Shown in pieces: positions 1 through 9,997 of a DNA stretch of 38,161 bases. The DNA lies in assembly GCF_018260555.1 (NCBI RefSeq), contig NZ_JAGLBB010000026.1:1-38161 (forward strand). Reading direction: 5' to 3'. The translations under genes were made by a program, and so were the position numbers. This stretch comes from Deinococcus sp. (GTDB lineage Bacteria > Deinococcota > Deinococci > Deinococcales > Deinococcaceae). The stretch's first letter is position 1. Every line of letters starts with the position of its first letter. Under the pieces are notes generated by a model. That model saw only the letters and a program-made list of their open reading frames with translations. It had not been told where the DNA came from and made no database searches.

Positions 1-157
1 TTTGCAGTAAATATTATGCTCATACAAAACGGGAACAAGCGTTTTTTGCCGTGTTTATCGTGCTGAGCAGTTACGATGATTGATGGTTTCCCGACTGTCA
101 ACCATCAACCATCACCTTTTGCCTGCCTGTACGACCTGCCTTTGCCCCGGAGGGACC
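1..157 (+). promoter_or_regulatory. AT-rich leader region upstream of pgk
   Basis: This stretch is much richer in A+T than the rest of the window and carries no gene. A -10-like TATTAT lies at 12-17, and a weaker -35/-10 pair (TTGCCG 47-52, TACGAT 72-77, 19-bp spacer) follows. A perfect 9-bp inverted repeat, TTGATGGTT (80-88) and AACCATCAA (100-108) with an 11-nt loop, would form a hairpin in the pgk leader or at the end of an upstream transcript. Deinococcus often has gap directly before pgk, so part of this may be a gap-pgk spacer. Which promoter is used cannot be decided from sequence. Confidence 0.4.
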
Positions 158-1330
<1,173 letters not shown>

Positions 1331-1332
1331 GC

Positions 1333-1767
1333 GTGAGCGGCCCCGAGTTCCTGCCCGACCTCGTGCCCGAACTGACGGTCACCGACATTGGGGCCAGCCT
1401 GCGCTTCTGGGTCGACCTGTTGGGTTTCCAGATTGATTACGAGCGCCCGGAAGACCGGTTCGCCTACATCGTGCTGGGCAGTGCCCATGTCATGCTCGAC
1501 CAGATCGGGCAGACGCGCACCTGGGAAACGGGGCCGCTGGAACGTCCGTTCGGGCGCGGGATCAACTTTGAACTCACCGTGCCCGATGTGCAACCGATTT
1601 TAGAACGCCTGAGTGGGGCAAACTGGCCGCTGTTCGTAGAACCGGAAGAACAGTGGTACCGCGTGAACGACCAGCAAACGGGCGTGCGCCAATTTCTGGT
1701 GCAAGACCCCGACGGCTACCTGGTGCGCTTTTCTCAGAGCCTGGGCTTGCGTCCGTTCAATTCGTAG
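1333..1767 (+). CDS. VOC superfamily protein (glyoxalase/bleomycin-resistance type)
   Basis: This 144-aa protein starts at a GTG only 2 nt after the pgk stop, so translation is probably coupled. It has the two beta-alpha-beta-beta-beta halves of the vicinal-oxygen-chelate fold: PELTVTDIGASLRFWVDLLGF (about 16-36) opens the first half, and NFELTVPDVQPILERL opens the second. The C-terminal QFLVQDPDGYLVRFSQSLG matches bleomycin-resistance-type members that bind or modify small molecules. The substrate cannot be named. Lying between pgk and tpiA it might handle a methylglyoxal-like by-product of triose phosphates, but that is inference from position. Codon use is slightly less GC-biased than in its neighbours. 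Confidence 0.85.
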   Translation: MSGPEFLPDLVPELTVTDIGASLRFWVDLLGFQIDYERPEDRFAYIVLGSAHVMLDQIGQTRTWETGPLERPFGRGINFELTVPDVQPILERLSGANWPLFVEPEEQWYRVNDQQTGVRQFLVQDPDGYLVRFSQSLGLRPFNS

Positions 1768-1786
1768 TCGCTTCAAAGGAGAATCC

Positions 1787-2524
1787 ATGCCGAACACCCT
1801 TCTTGCCCTCAACTGGAAAATGAACAAGACCCCCTCCGAGGCCCGCTCGTGGGCCGAAGAACTCAAGGGGAAGTACGCCCCCGTAGACGGTGTGGAGCTG
1901 GCCGTGATGGCGCCGGCGCTGGACCTCTCCACCCTCGTCGCCAACCTACCGGCGGGCGTGAGCTTTGGCGCTCAGGACGTGTCCGAGCACGAGGCAGGCG
2001 CGTACACGGGCGAGATCAGCGCCTCGATGCTGGGGGACATCGGCGCGGCTTATGTGGTGGTTGGACACAGTGAACGCCGCGACTACCACCACGAGACCGA
2101 CGCGCAGGTGGCGAAAAAAGCCCAGCAGGCCCAGGCCAATGGCCTCGTGCCGATCGTTTGCGTGGGTGAGAAACTGGACGTGCGCGAAAAAGGCGAGCAT
2201 GTGGCGTACACGCTGGCGCAACTGAAAGGCAGCCTCAGCGGAGTGGGCGCGGCTGTGGTCGTGGCCTACGAACCCGTCTGGGCGATTGGCACGGGTAAGA
2301 CCGCTACCGCCGACGACGCCGAGGAAATGGGTGCGGCGATTCATGACCTGCTTGCGGAGCAGTACGGCGACAAGGCCGCCGACATCCGGGTGCTGTACGG
2401 CGGTAGTGTCAAGCCGGACAACATCGCGCTGATCTGCGGCAAGCCCCATGTGAACGGTGCGCTGGTGGGCGGCGCCAGTCTCAAGGTCGCCGACGTGATC
2501 GGCATGAACGACGCCCTGAAGTAA
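1787..2524 (+). CDS. tpiA: Triosephosphate isomerase
   Basis: The 245-aa cytosolic TIM barrel interconverts dihydroxyacetone phosphate and glyceraldehyde 3-phosphate. The catalytic residues are visible: N9 and K11 in LALNWKMNK, H94 in VVGHSERR, and E162 in AYEPVWAIGTGKTA (flexible loop 6). The phosphate-binding YGGSVKPDN and the C-terminal GALVGGASLK complete the signature. The start ATG at 1787 has AAAGGAG just upstream. It is the third gene of the pgk-VOC-tpiA run, and a hairpin follows at 2547-2570. Confidence 0.98.
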   Translation: MPNTLLALNWKMNKTPSEARSWAEELKGKYAPVDGVELAVMAPALDLSTLVANLPAGVSFGAQDVSEHEAGAYTGEISASMLGDIGAAYVVVGHSERRDYHHETDAQVAKKAQQAQANGLVPIVCVGEKLDVREKGEHVAYTLAQLKGSLSGVGAAVVVAYEPVWAIGTGKTATADDAEEMGAAIHDLLAEQYGDKAADIRVLYGGSVKPDNIALICGKPHVNGALVGGASLKVADVIGMNDALK

Positions 2525-2546
2525 GCGCGGACCAGGCAGGCAGAAG

Positions 2547-2570
2547 CAGCGGCGCGGAGACGGGCCGCTG
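2547..2570 (+). terminator. Probable intrinsic terminator after tpiA
   Basis: CAGCGGC (2547-2553) and GCCGCTG (2564-2570) form a perfect 7-bp GC stem with a 10-nt loop, followed by TTCCTGTTG. It lies 22 nt past the tpiA stop. The T tract is short, as is common in GC-rich genomes. Confidence 0.6.
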
Positions 2571-2729
2571 TTCCTGTTGATGCTTCATCGTTGACAGTCG
2601 AAAGCCGGACCGCGACCTGAGCGCTCACGTCCGGGCTCATCTGCCCGGAGGTACCCCCGTTGAACAGTTGGCGCAGGGTGGACCGGCGGTCGTGGTCGTG
2701 AGCGACCGGGACATCAGCGGTCTTTCGAG

Positions 2730-2749
2730 GCGGCAAACGGAATCCGTAT
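2730..2749 (+). repeat. Remnant end of the TNA-type palindromic element, overlapping the asnS promoter
   Basis: GGCAAACGGAATCCGTAT is nearly the same as the tail end of complete elements elsewhere (AACGGAATCCGTAT at 36161-36174). The rest of the element is not recognisable here. The final TAT forms the first half of the asnS -10 hexamer TATACT (2747-2752). Confidence 0.45.
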
Positions 2750-2752
2750 ACT
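2747..2752 (+). promoter_or_regulatory. -10 element TATACT of leaderless asnS
   Basis: TATACT ends 7 nt before the ATG at 2760 and no Shine-Dalgarno sequence intervenes. The predicted transcription start is at or next to the start codon. No good -35 is seen at 16-18 bp upstream. Confidence 0.6.
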
Positions 2753-2759
2753 TCCGCTC

Positions 2760-4100
<1,341 letters not shown>

Positions 4101-4199
4101 AGACAGCGCGCCTGGGGGCGGTGGGGGGAGGTCGGAGACGGCTTCCCTGCTCCGCCCGGCTACTACTCCGTGGCAGTAAAGCAAAGAACAGTGGCAAGT

Positions 4200-4230
4200 G
4201 AATATATTCACGATATGGCTAGATCGTGAA
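4200..4230. promoter_or_regulatory. AT-rich nested dyad, candidate operator
   Basis: In the 232-bp gap between asnS and the PhzF-like gene lies an AT-rich island. It holds the perfect palindrome GAATATATTC (4200-4209), overlapping an 8-bp inverted repeat TTCACGAT (4207-4214) / ATCGTGAA (4223-4230) with an 8-bp spacer. No gene is present. The symmetry suggests a protein-binding site; the regulator is unknown. The rest of the gap (4101-4199, 4231-4320) shows nothing clear. Confidence 0.4.
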
Positions 4231-4332
4231 AGAATTGTTTGCTGCCTGCTGGTTGATGCGAGAGGTACCTTCCCGCGCACCGGGCTTCGGCGGGCGCCTG
4301 GAGGGCGCAGGGGGATGCGGTAGACTGCCGGA

Positions 4333-5235
4333 ATGATCGCGTATTGCGAGGTGAGTGCCTTCACCGACACGCCCGGGCACGGCAACCGGGCGGGCGTGGT
4401 GCTGGACGCCTCTCACCTGAACCGGCAGGACATGCAGTCGCTGGCCGCCATGCTGGACGCCCCGGAAACCGTGTTCGTGCTGGGGCACGCGGATGGACTG
4501 GCCCGCGTGCGGTACTTCACGCCCACGCAGGAGGTGGACTTCTGTGGGCACGCGACCGTCGCGCTGGGACTCACGATGGCGCAGGCGGGACTCTGGAGCG
4601 GCGAAGCGCTGGCCCTGGATACACTGGCCGGACGCATACCCCTGCGGCTGGAATGCCGCGCGGGGGTGCCGTGGCGCGTGTGGATGCAGCAGCCCACGCC
4701 GCAGTACCGCGCCGTGCCCGGAACGCTGCGCGCCGAGCTGGCCGACGTGCTGGGCCTCGACCCGCGCATGATTCACCGGGGCCTGCCGCTGGCGGCGGCC
4801 AGTACCGGCCTGTGGAGCGTATTCGTGCCCCTGCTGGACGCCGTGATCCTCGACGGGCTGGAACCGGACTTCCCGCGCATTCACGCACTGACCGACTCGC
4901 TGGAAGTGGGCAGCATCTACGCGTACGCACCCATGGGCGTCAACCGCTTTGCCGCGCGGGATTTTGCCCCGGCTCTGGGCATTCCCGAGGATCCGGTCAC
5001 CGGGAGTAGCGGCGGGGCACTCATGGCGCTGCTGGCCAGCCAGGGCCGCCTTCCGGTGCGGCAGGAACGTGCGTGCGGCATGATCTACCAAGGTCACGCG
5101 CTGGGCACGCCCGGCGAGATCGAGGTCGAACTGGAACTCACGGGCGAGCAGGTCAGCGCCGTGCACGTGGGCGGGCAGGCCACGCTAGAACGCGAGGGGC
5201 ACTGGACGCCCCGGCCGCCCAGCGTTCGCGGCTGA
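4333..5235 (+). CDS. PhzF-family isomerase-like protein
   Basis: The 300-aa protein has the two-lobed PhzF/diaminopimelate-epimerase-like fold. The catalytic glutamate of the family is at E45 in APETVFV, the same number as in PhzF itself. DFCGHATVALG (69-79) and EDPVTGSSGGALMALL in the second lobe are the other conserved blocks. Most genomic members are not in phenazine clusters and their substrates are unknown; no phenazine genes are present here. The ATG at 4333 comes 6 nt after TAGACT (4321-4326) with no ribosome-binding site, so the mRNA is probably leaderless. The next gene lies 129 nt on. Confidence 0.92.
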   Translation: MIAYCEVSAFTDTPGHGNRAGVVLDASHLNRQDMQSLAAMLDAPETVFVLGHADGLARVRYFTPTQEVDFCGHATVALGLTMAQAGLWSGEALALDTLAGRIPLRLECRAGVPWRVWMQQPTPQYRAVPGTLRAELADVLGLDPRMIHRGLPLAAASTGLWSVFVPLLDAVILDGLEPDFPRIHALTDSLEVGSIYAYAPMGVNRFAARDFAPALGIPEDPVTGSSGGALMALLASQGRLPVRQERACGMIYQGHALGTPGEIEVELELTGEQVSAVHVGGQATLEREGHWTPRPPSVRG

Positions 5236-5262
5236 GCTGACCTCTCCCCCGTTCCCGCCGCC

Positions 5263-5313
5263 CTACCCGCACAGCCGCGCTACCTGCACAGCTGCCCTAC
5301 CTGCACAGCCGCG
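5263..5313 (+). repeat. Three 17-bp tandem repeats
   Basis: Units at 5263-5279 (CTACCCGCACAGCCGCG), 5280-5296 (CTACCTGCACAGCTGCC) and 5297-5313 (CTACCTGCACAGCCGCG) are head to tail and differ at one to three positions. They fill the gap between the PhzF-like gene and the HAD gene, 40 bp before the HAD -10 element. Confidence 0.8.
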
Positions 5314-5364
5314 CTGTCCATCCCGGCGTGCCCTGCCCTGACGCTCCAGGCCTATAGTGCCCGG

Positions 5365-6159
5365 ATGCTTGGACTGATCTGTGTAGATGTAGACGGCACC
5401 CTGGTGGGCACCGGGAACGTGATCCGGGACGACGTGTGGGCCGCCCTGGCGGACGCGCGCGCGCGGGGCGTGCGGATCGCGCTGTGTTCGGGTCGGCCCG
5501 CTGTGGGCAATGCGCGCGCGTACGCGCAGAGGCTGGACCCGGACGGCTGGCACGTGTTCCAGAACGGCGCGAGCATCGTGCAGGTTAGCAGCGGCGAGAG
5601 CCTCAGCGAACCGTTCCCGCCGCAGGCCCTGCCGGGATTGATCGACCGGGCGCACCAGACCGGACGACTGCTGGAGGTGTACACGGACCTGGAATTCGCG
5701 GTGACGCAGCCCGGCGAGTACGCGCAGAGGCACGCCGAGCTGCTGGGCGTTCCGTACGAGGCCCGCCCGCCCGAGGCGCTTGAGGGGACAGTGGTGCGTG
5801 TGCAGTGGGTCGTGCCCCGCACCGACGAGCGCGCAGTCGTGAACGACCCGCACGAGGGCCTGGACCTGCATCCGGCGGGCAGTCCGGTCATGCCGGACGT
5901 GTCGTTCGTCAGCGTGACCCGCGCAGGCATCAGCAAGGGCAGCGCCACCAAACGCATCGCCGCACACTACGGCGTTCCCATGGACCGCGTGATGATGGTC
6001 GGCGACGGTGAGAATGACGTGGCTGCCATGCGTGTCGTCGGGCATCCCGTCGCCATGGAGAACGCCGACCCGCCCGCCGTGGCTGCCAGCCGCTACCGCG
6101 TGGCGCATGTGGACGACGGCGGCCTGCGCGAAGCAGTCGAACTGGCCCTGACCCTGTAA
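5365..6159 (+). CDS. Cof-type HAD-family phosphatase
   Basis: The 264-aa protein belongs to the haloacid dehalogenase superfamily, subfamily IIB (Cof). Motif I is ICVDVDGTLVGTG with the nucleophile D8 and acid/base D10. Motif III/IV is KGSATKRIAAHYGV followed by VMMVGDGENDVAAMRVVG. The cap inserted between the motifs (about residues 85-185) fits type C2. These enzymes hydrolyse sugar phosphates or related phosphoesters; the substrate cannot be told. The ATG at 5365 follows a consensus TATAGT -10 (5353-5358) by 6 nt with no ribosome-binding site, so it is probably leaderless. Confidence 0.93.
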   Translation: MLGLICVDVDGTLVGTGNVIRDDVWAALADARARGVRIALCSGRPAVGNARAYAQRLDPDGWHVFQNGASIVQVSSGESLSEPFPPQALPGLIDRAHQTGRLLEVYTDLEFAVTQPGEYAQRHAELLGVPYEARPPEALEGTVVRVQWVVPRTDERAVVNDPHEGLDLHPAGSPVMPDVSFVSVTRAGISKGSATKRIAAHYGVPMDRVMMVGDGENDVAAMRVVGHPVAMENADPPAVAASRYRVAHVDDGGLREAVELALTL

Positions 6160-6187
6160 GCGCGCAGTGTTGGAGGCTGACAGTTGG

Positions 6188-6221
6188 GGGTGAGTGAGCA
6201 CCCGTGGTTGTTTCATCAACC
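6188..6221 (+). terminator. Two small hairpins after the HAD gene
   Basis: GGGTG (6188-6192) / CACCC (6199-6203) and GGTTG (6206-6210) / CAACC (6217-6221) are stacked inverted repeats in the 106-nt gap before the DUF1622-like gene. They are short and without a clear T tract, so termination is only a possibility. Confidence 0.3.
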
Positions 6222-6265
6222 CTACGCCGTCCACCGCTGCCCGGACCCGTGGCAGGCTGTAGCGT

Positions 6266-6694
6266 ATGCCTGAACTGGTGAAAGTCTGGACGGAGTACGT
6301 GGCGCTGGGTGTGGAACTCACGGCGGCCATCATCATCGCGCTCGCGGCGCTGGTGGGGGCGGTGCGGGCGTTGCTGGCGTTCGTACCACCCAGGTTCGCA
6401 GGGAACAAGTTCGCAGGCCGCACATTTTCAGAACATGACGCCGCCCCGGATGTGCAGAAAGAAAGCCTGCGGCTGGACCTGGCACGCTGGCTGGCCGTGG
6501 CGCTGGAATTCACCCTGGCGGCCGACATCCTGCGCACCGCGATTGCGCCCAGCTGGGACGACATCGGGAAACTGGCCGCCATTGCCACGCTGCGCACGCT
6601 GCTGAACTACTTCCTGCAACGCGAGATCGACGGGCACCGCGCCAGGCAAGGAGGCAGCGCCGAAGTCGGGGTCCGTGGCGTCAGTCGCTCGTAG
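6266..6694 (+). CDS. DUF1622-like small membrane protein
   Basis: The 142-aa protein has a hydrophobic helix at about residues 16-42, a polar linker, and two weaker hydrophobic stretches (LAVALEFTLAADIL and the LAAIATLRTLLNYFLQREI region). The pattern LGVELTAAIIIALAAL ... LDLARWLAVALEFTLAADIL ... RTLLNYFLQREI is that of DUF1622, an inner-membrane family of unknown function. A TAGCGT hexamer directly abuts the ATG, which is too close for the leaderless pattern seen elsewhere, so initiation at the GTG at 6278 is also possible. Its 3' end overlaps convergent recQ by 14 nt. Confidence 0.8.
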   Translation: MPELVKVWTEYVALGVELTAAIIIALAALVGAVRALLAFVPPRFAGNKFAGRTFSEHDAAPDVQKESLRLDLARWLAVALEFTLAADILRTAIAPSWDDIGKLAAIATLRTLLNYFLQREIDGHRARQGGSAEVGVRGVSRS

Positions 6695-8963
6695 TTTCCA
6701 AGGTGCTGCCCATACCGCTGCTGCCCGGCACGCTACTGCCGGTCACGCTGCGGATGGCCTGCACGAGGCGCGCCCCGTAGTTCTCGATGCGTTTGGGGCC
6801 CAGGCCGGGAATGTCGGTCAGTTCCGCCACCGATTGCGGCTGGCGGGCGGCCAGGGCGTCCAGCGTCGCGTTCGTGAAAACGACGTAGGCGCTCAGGCCG
6901 GTCTCGCGGGTCAGGTCGCGGCGCAGGTCACGCAGGGCGTCGGCCACGCGGTCCGGGCGGGCTGTGGCGGACCCGCTGGACGGGGCATCCAGCAGGGCCG
7001 GGGCGCTGGGGACCGGGCCACTGGGGCGCGGAGCACCGGGAACAGCGCCGCGCAGGACGCCCAGTAAGGCGCTGTTCTCGCGCACGCCGCGCTCCTGCGC
7101 GGTGCCCTGGGGGACGGGCGTGCCGGTCAGGTGATCGCGGACGATCTGCACGACCTCGTCGCCGTAATCCGCGAGTTTGCGCTGCCCGACCCCGCTGACG
7201 GTGCCCAGCAGGGCGGAGCTGGTGGGTTTCAGGTCGCAGACGGCCTTCAGGGTGGCGTCCGTGAACACTACATACGGCGGGACGCCCTGTGCGCGGGCAC
7301 GTTCCAGCCTCCAGGCACGCAGGGCCTCGAACAGCGGCTGGTCGGCCGGGGCAACTGGGGCGCGCCCCGGCCCGCCTCCGGCGCGGTCCCGGTCGCGCTT
7401 GCCCGGGCGGGGGGCCAGGGTGTCTTCTCTCAGCGCGAGGGTCTGCTCGCCTTTCAGGATGGCGCGGGCCTTGCCGGTGGCACTCAGACCATGGTGCTCC
7501 CCGGCGGCCAGGTACCCGAGGCTCACCAGTTGCCGCAGCAGGCCGCGCCAGTACTTCTCGTCGTGCGCCGCCCCGACCGCAAACGTCGGCAGTTGGTGAT
7601 GCCCGAGGCTCACGATGCGTTCGGTGGCGCGGCCGATCAGCACGTCGGTCAGGTGGGCGGCCCCGAAGCGGTTGCCGGTGCGGATCACGGCGGACAGCGC
7701 CATCTGCGCCTCGCGGGTCGCGTCCCGGACGCTGGGCGGGTTCAGGCAGGTGTCGCAGTTGCCGCAGGGCTCGCTCAATTCCTCGCCGAAGTACGACAGC
7801 AGCACCTGTCGGCGGCACGTGGCGGCCTCGCAGTACGTGAGCAGCGCGTCGAGTTTCGCTGCCTCCACGCGCTTGACCTCCTCGGGCGCGTCGCTGGAGG
7901 CCAGCATGCGGCGCACGTTCACCACGTCGGCCAGGCCGTAGACCATCCAGGCGGTGCTGGGCAGGCCATCGCGCCCGGCGCGGCCCGTTTCCTGGTAGTA
8001 GCTTTCCATGCTCTTGGGGAGGTCCAGGTGCGCCACGAAGCGCACATTGGGTTTGTCGATCCCCATGCCGAAAGCGACCGTGGCGACCACGACCAGCCCT
8101 TCCTCGTTCAGGAAGCGTTCCTGGGCGCTGTTGCGTTCGCGTGGCGGGAGGCCCGCGTGGTAAGCGACGGCGTCTACACCCTGCGTCTGGAGCCAGCGCG
8201 CAGTTTCCTCTACGCTCTTGCGGGACAGGCAGTACACGATACCGGCGTCTCCCCGGTGCTCGGCGTTGATGAACTCCAGCAGTTGCGTCTTGGGGCCTTC
8301 TTTGTTCGCCACGCGGTACTGGATGTTCGGGCGGTCAAAGGAGCTGATGAACTGCGGCGCGCCGCCCAGTTGCAGCACGCTGAGGATATCGGCGCGGGTG
8401 CGGTCATCGGCGGTGGCGGTCAGCGCGAGGCGCGGAATGTGCGGGTACCGGTCAGGGAGGACGCCCAGCCCCTGGTACTCGGGCCGGAAGTCGTGGCCCC
8501 ACTGCGAGACACAGTGCGCCTCATCCACCGCGAACAGCGCCACGGGCGCGCGGTCGAGCAGCTCCAGCGTGCGCGGTAGCAGCAGGCGTTCCGGCGCCAC
8601 ATACAGCAGGTCCAGGTCACCGGACAGCACGGCCGATTCGACCTCGCGCACGCCGTCGGGGGACAGGGTGGAGTTCAGGAACGCGGCCCGCACGCCGAGC
8701 GCCCGCAGGGTGTCCACCTGGTCCTTCATCAGCGCGATCAGCGGCGAGACGATCACGCCCACGCCGGGACGCAGCAGGCTGGGCACCTGATAGCACAGGC
8801 TCTTGCCGCCGCCGGTAGGCATCAGGACCAGCGCGTTTCCACCCTGCGCGACAGTTCGCACGATGTCGCCCTGCACGCCCCGGAAGGCGTCGTACCCCCA
8901 CACCCGTTTCAGGATGTTCAGGGCAGCGGCATCGTGGGTGGTGGGAGCAGCAGGAGCAGACAT
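6681..8963 (-). CDS. recQ: ATP-dependent DNA helicase RecQ with two HRDC domains
   Basis: The 760-aa 3'-5' helicase acts in recombination and replication repair. The N-terminal helicase core has Walker A MPTGGGKSLCYQ (GGGK 51-54) and DEAH (147-150) followed by CVSQWGHDFRP, the RecQ aromatic-rich loop. The RQC region contains the zinc-binding cysteines C(x5)C... CGNCDTC. Two HRDC domains follow, about 541-612 and 673-742, joined by a Pro/Ala-rich linker. D. radiodurans RecQ is known for three HRDC domains, so this one has one fewer. The start is the ATG at 8963: the helicase homology begins directly after it, and a TATGCT -10 plus a G-run sit just upstream. Further upstream codons are in frame but unrelated. 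Confidence 0.96.
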   Translation of the reverse strand: MSAPAAPTTHDAAALNILKRVWGYDAFRGVQGDIVRTVAQGGNALVLMPTGGGKSLCYQVPSLLRPGVGVIVSPLIALMKDQVDTLRALGVRAAFLNSTLSPDGVREVESAVLSGDLDLLYVAPERLLLPRTLELLDRAPVALFAVDEAHCVSQWGHDFRPEYQGLGVLPDRYPHIPRLALTATADDRTRADILSVLQLGGAPQFISSFDRPNIQYRVANKEGPKTQLLEFINAEHRGDAGIVYCLSRKSVEETARWLQTQGVDAVAYHAGLPPRERNSAQERFLNEEGLVVVATVAFGMGIDKPNVRFVAHLDLPKSMESYYQETGRAGRDGLPSTAWMVYGLADVVNVRRMLASSDAPEEVKRVEAAKLDALLTYCEAATCRRQVLLSYFGEELSEPCGNCDTCLNPPSVRDATREAQMALSAVIRTGNRFGAAHLTDVLIGRATERIVSLGHHQLPTFAVGAAHDEKYWRGLLRQLVSLGYLAAGEHHGLSATGKARAILKGEQTLALREDTLAPRPGKRDRDRAGGGPGRAPVAPADQPLFEALRAWRLERARAQGVPPYVVFTDATLKAVCDLKPTSSALLGTVSGVGQRKLADYGDEVVQIVRDHLTGTPVPQGTAQERGVRENSALLGVLRGAVPGAPRPSGPVPSAPALLDAPSSGSATARPDRVADALRDLRRDLTRETGLSAYVVFTNATLDALAARQPQSVAELTDIPGLGPKRIENYGARLVQAIRSVTGSSVPGSSGMGSTLETTSD

Positions 8964-8971
8964 TCCCCCCC

Positions 8972-9000
8972 AGCATAGCGCGTTACGCCCTGTGCGTAAC
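8972..9000 (-). promoter_or_regulatory. recQ promoter with dyad operator candidate
   Basis: On the minus strand TATGCT (8977 to 8972) stands 8 nt before the recQ ATG. Directly upstream, in the -10/-35 spacer, is a perfect 7-bp inverted repeat GTTACGC (8982-8988) / GCGTAAC (8994-9000) with a 5-bp spacer. This position is typical of repressor binding. It does not match the Deinococcus radiation/desiccation response motif. Confidence 0.5.
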
Positions 9001-9065
9001 CCCGCCCCGCGTATCCGGCGCCCAGGCAGGCGAGTCAGCCGCCCTGACCTACCCGACACCGCGCC

Positions 9066-9536
9066 TCAGGTCGGCTTGACCTCGACTGGCACGCGCAGGC
9101 CTGCCCCCAGGTCCAGCGTCGGCTTCGCGAACCGGTCCCGCAGGAAGCGCCCGTGCGTCAGCAACTCCTGCCCCCCCGACTCGAGCGCCGAGTTCAGGAC
9201 ATCCTGCACGCCCTCCAGCAGCAACTCCAGCTGCTCGACCAGCAGGGCGCGGCCAGTCTTGCCGTCCTGCAACGGCGCGCTGTCCGCCAGGGCGCGCGGC
9301 AGCTTCAGGTACGCCTCGACCGAGTTCGGGGCGTACTCCTCACGGATGGCGCGCGCCACGTACTCCGCCTCGCTGCCCGCCTGCCCCTGCGCGCGCAACA
9401 GGTCCAGCGCCTCCTGCGAACGCAGGTTCAGCGCCGCCAGCTGAGCGCGGGCGTCCGCCGGGAGCCGCTCGTCATGCACGTACGCGCCCAGCCCGGCGTC
9501 CTCGCGCGCCACCCCGGGAGATTTGGTCAGAATCAC
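9066..9536 (-). CDS. Uncharacterised helical protein, paralogue of the 26969-27547 product
   Basis: I do not recognise a named family. The 156-aa protein has no signal peptide or membrane segment and looks mostly helical. Its C-terminal half aligns with the protein at 26969-27547: IREEYAPNSVEAYLKLPRAL corresponds to TRDAYLPDTLRAYAHLTPAA, LLVEQLELLLEGVQDVL to VLLDEQLTLLEDGVREAL, and ELLTHGRFLRDRF to RLLTQGRFLRERF. The GTG start at 9536 is 10 nt after the stop of the small membrane protein gene on the same strand, so the two are probably cotranscribed. The spacer has only a weak AGGCGGG as ribosome-binding site. Confidence 0.8.
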   Translation of the reverse strand: MILTKSPGVAREDAGLGAYVHDERLPADARAQLAALNLRSQEALDLLRAQGQAGSEAEYVARAIREEYAPNSVEAYLKLPRALADSAPLQDGKTGRALLVEQLELLLEGVQDVLNSALESGGQELLTHGRFLRDRFAKPTLDLGAGLRVPVEVKPT

Positions 9537-9548
9537 GCCGCCCGCCTG

Positions 9549-9962
9549 CTACGGCAACTGCGCCGAAGGAGCCGGGGCCGCGCTCCCCGGCATCTGCTCC
9601 CGGAACGGCGAGGACAACAGCCACGCCATCCCCATGAAGAACAGCGGGAAGATCAACCAACCCGCCCCCAGCGCCATAAACACCGCCGCCGCCAGCAACC
9701 CGGCCAGCAACCCCAGCTGCGCGCCGCGCCAGTTCCCGAACGCACGCGAGCCGAAGAACCCCAGCAGCATCCCGGCGGCCGGATGAACCACCCACGCCGC
9801 GCCCAGCACCGCCAGCACCGCGATCACGGCCGAGGCGCGCGCCACCCCCGCGAACGTCTTACCCTGACGCGAGAACACCGCCCTGGCGAAAAAGGCGATG
9901 GCGAACGCCGCCGCCACCTGCACCATCCAGCCCAGCGGCCCCAGCAGGTCACCCAGGTCCAT
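9549..9962 (-). CDS. Small multi-pass membrane protein of unknown function
   Basis: The 137-aa product is dominated by hydrophobic segments: roughly residues 10-27, 42-62, 65-80 and a long 90-125 stretch (AGLLAAAVFMALGAGWLIFPLFFMGMAWLL, probably two passes), with a Pro/Ala-rich polar tail. I see no family motif. The ATG at 9962 has GGGAGGG about 9 nt upstream; the frame remains open to 10010 but without a ribosome-binding site. It precedes the 9066-9536 gene by 12 nt, and the pair probably works together at the membrane, which is inference from spacing only. Confidence 0.75.
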   Translation of the reverse strand: MDLGDLLGPLGWMVQVAAAFAIAFFARAVFSRQGKTFAGVARASAVIAVLAVLGAAWVVHPAAGMLLGFFGSRAFGNWRGAQLGLLAGLLAAAVFMALGAGWLIFPLFFMGMAWLLSSPFREQMPGSAAPAPSAQLP

Positions 9963-9997
9963 TACGCACGCCCTCCCGTCATGACTTCCAGCATGCC

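Noticed and set aside
4200..4230. Radiation/desiccation response motif or LexA box
   Set aside because: The dyad does not contain the TTATGTCAT...CATAA pattern of the Deinococcus motif, nor a CTG-N10-CAG LexA core.
4333..5235. Phenazine biosynthesis
   Set aside because: Only a PhzF-family fold is present; no other phz gene is nearby and most members of this family lie outside phenazine clusters.
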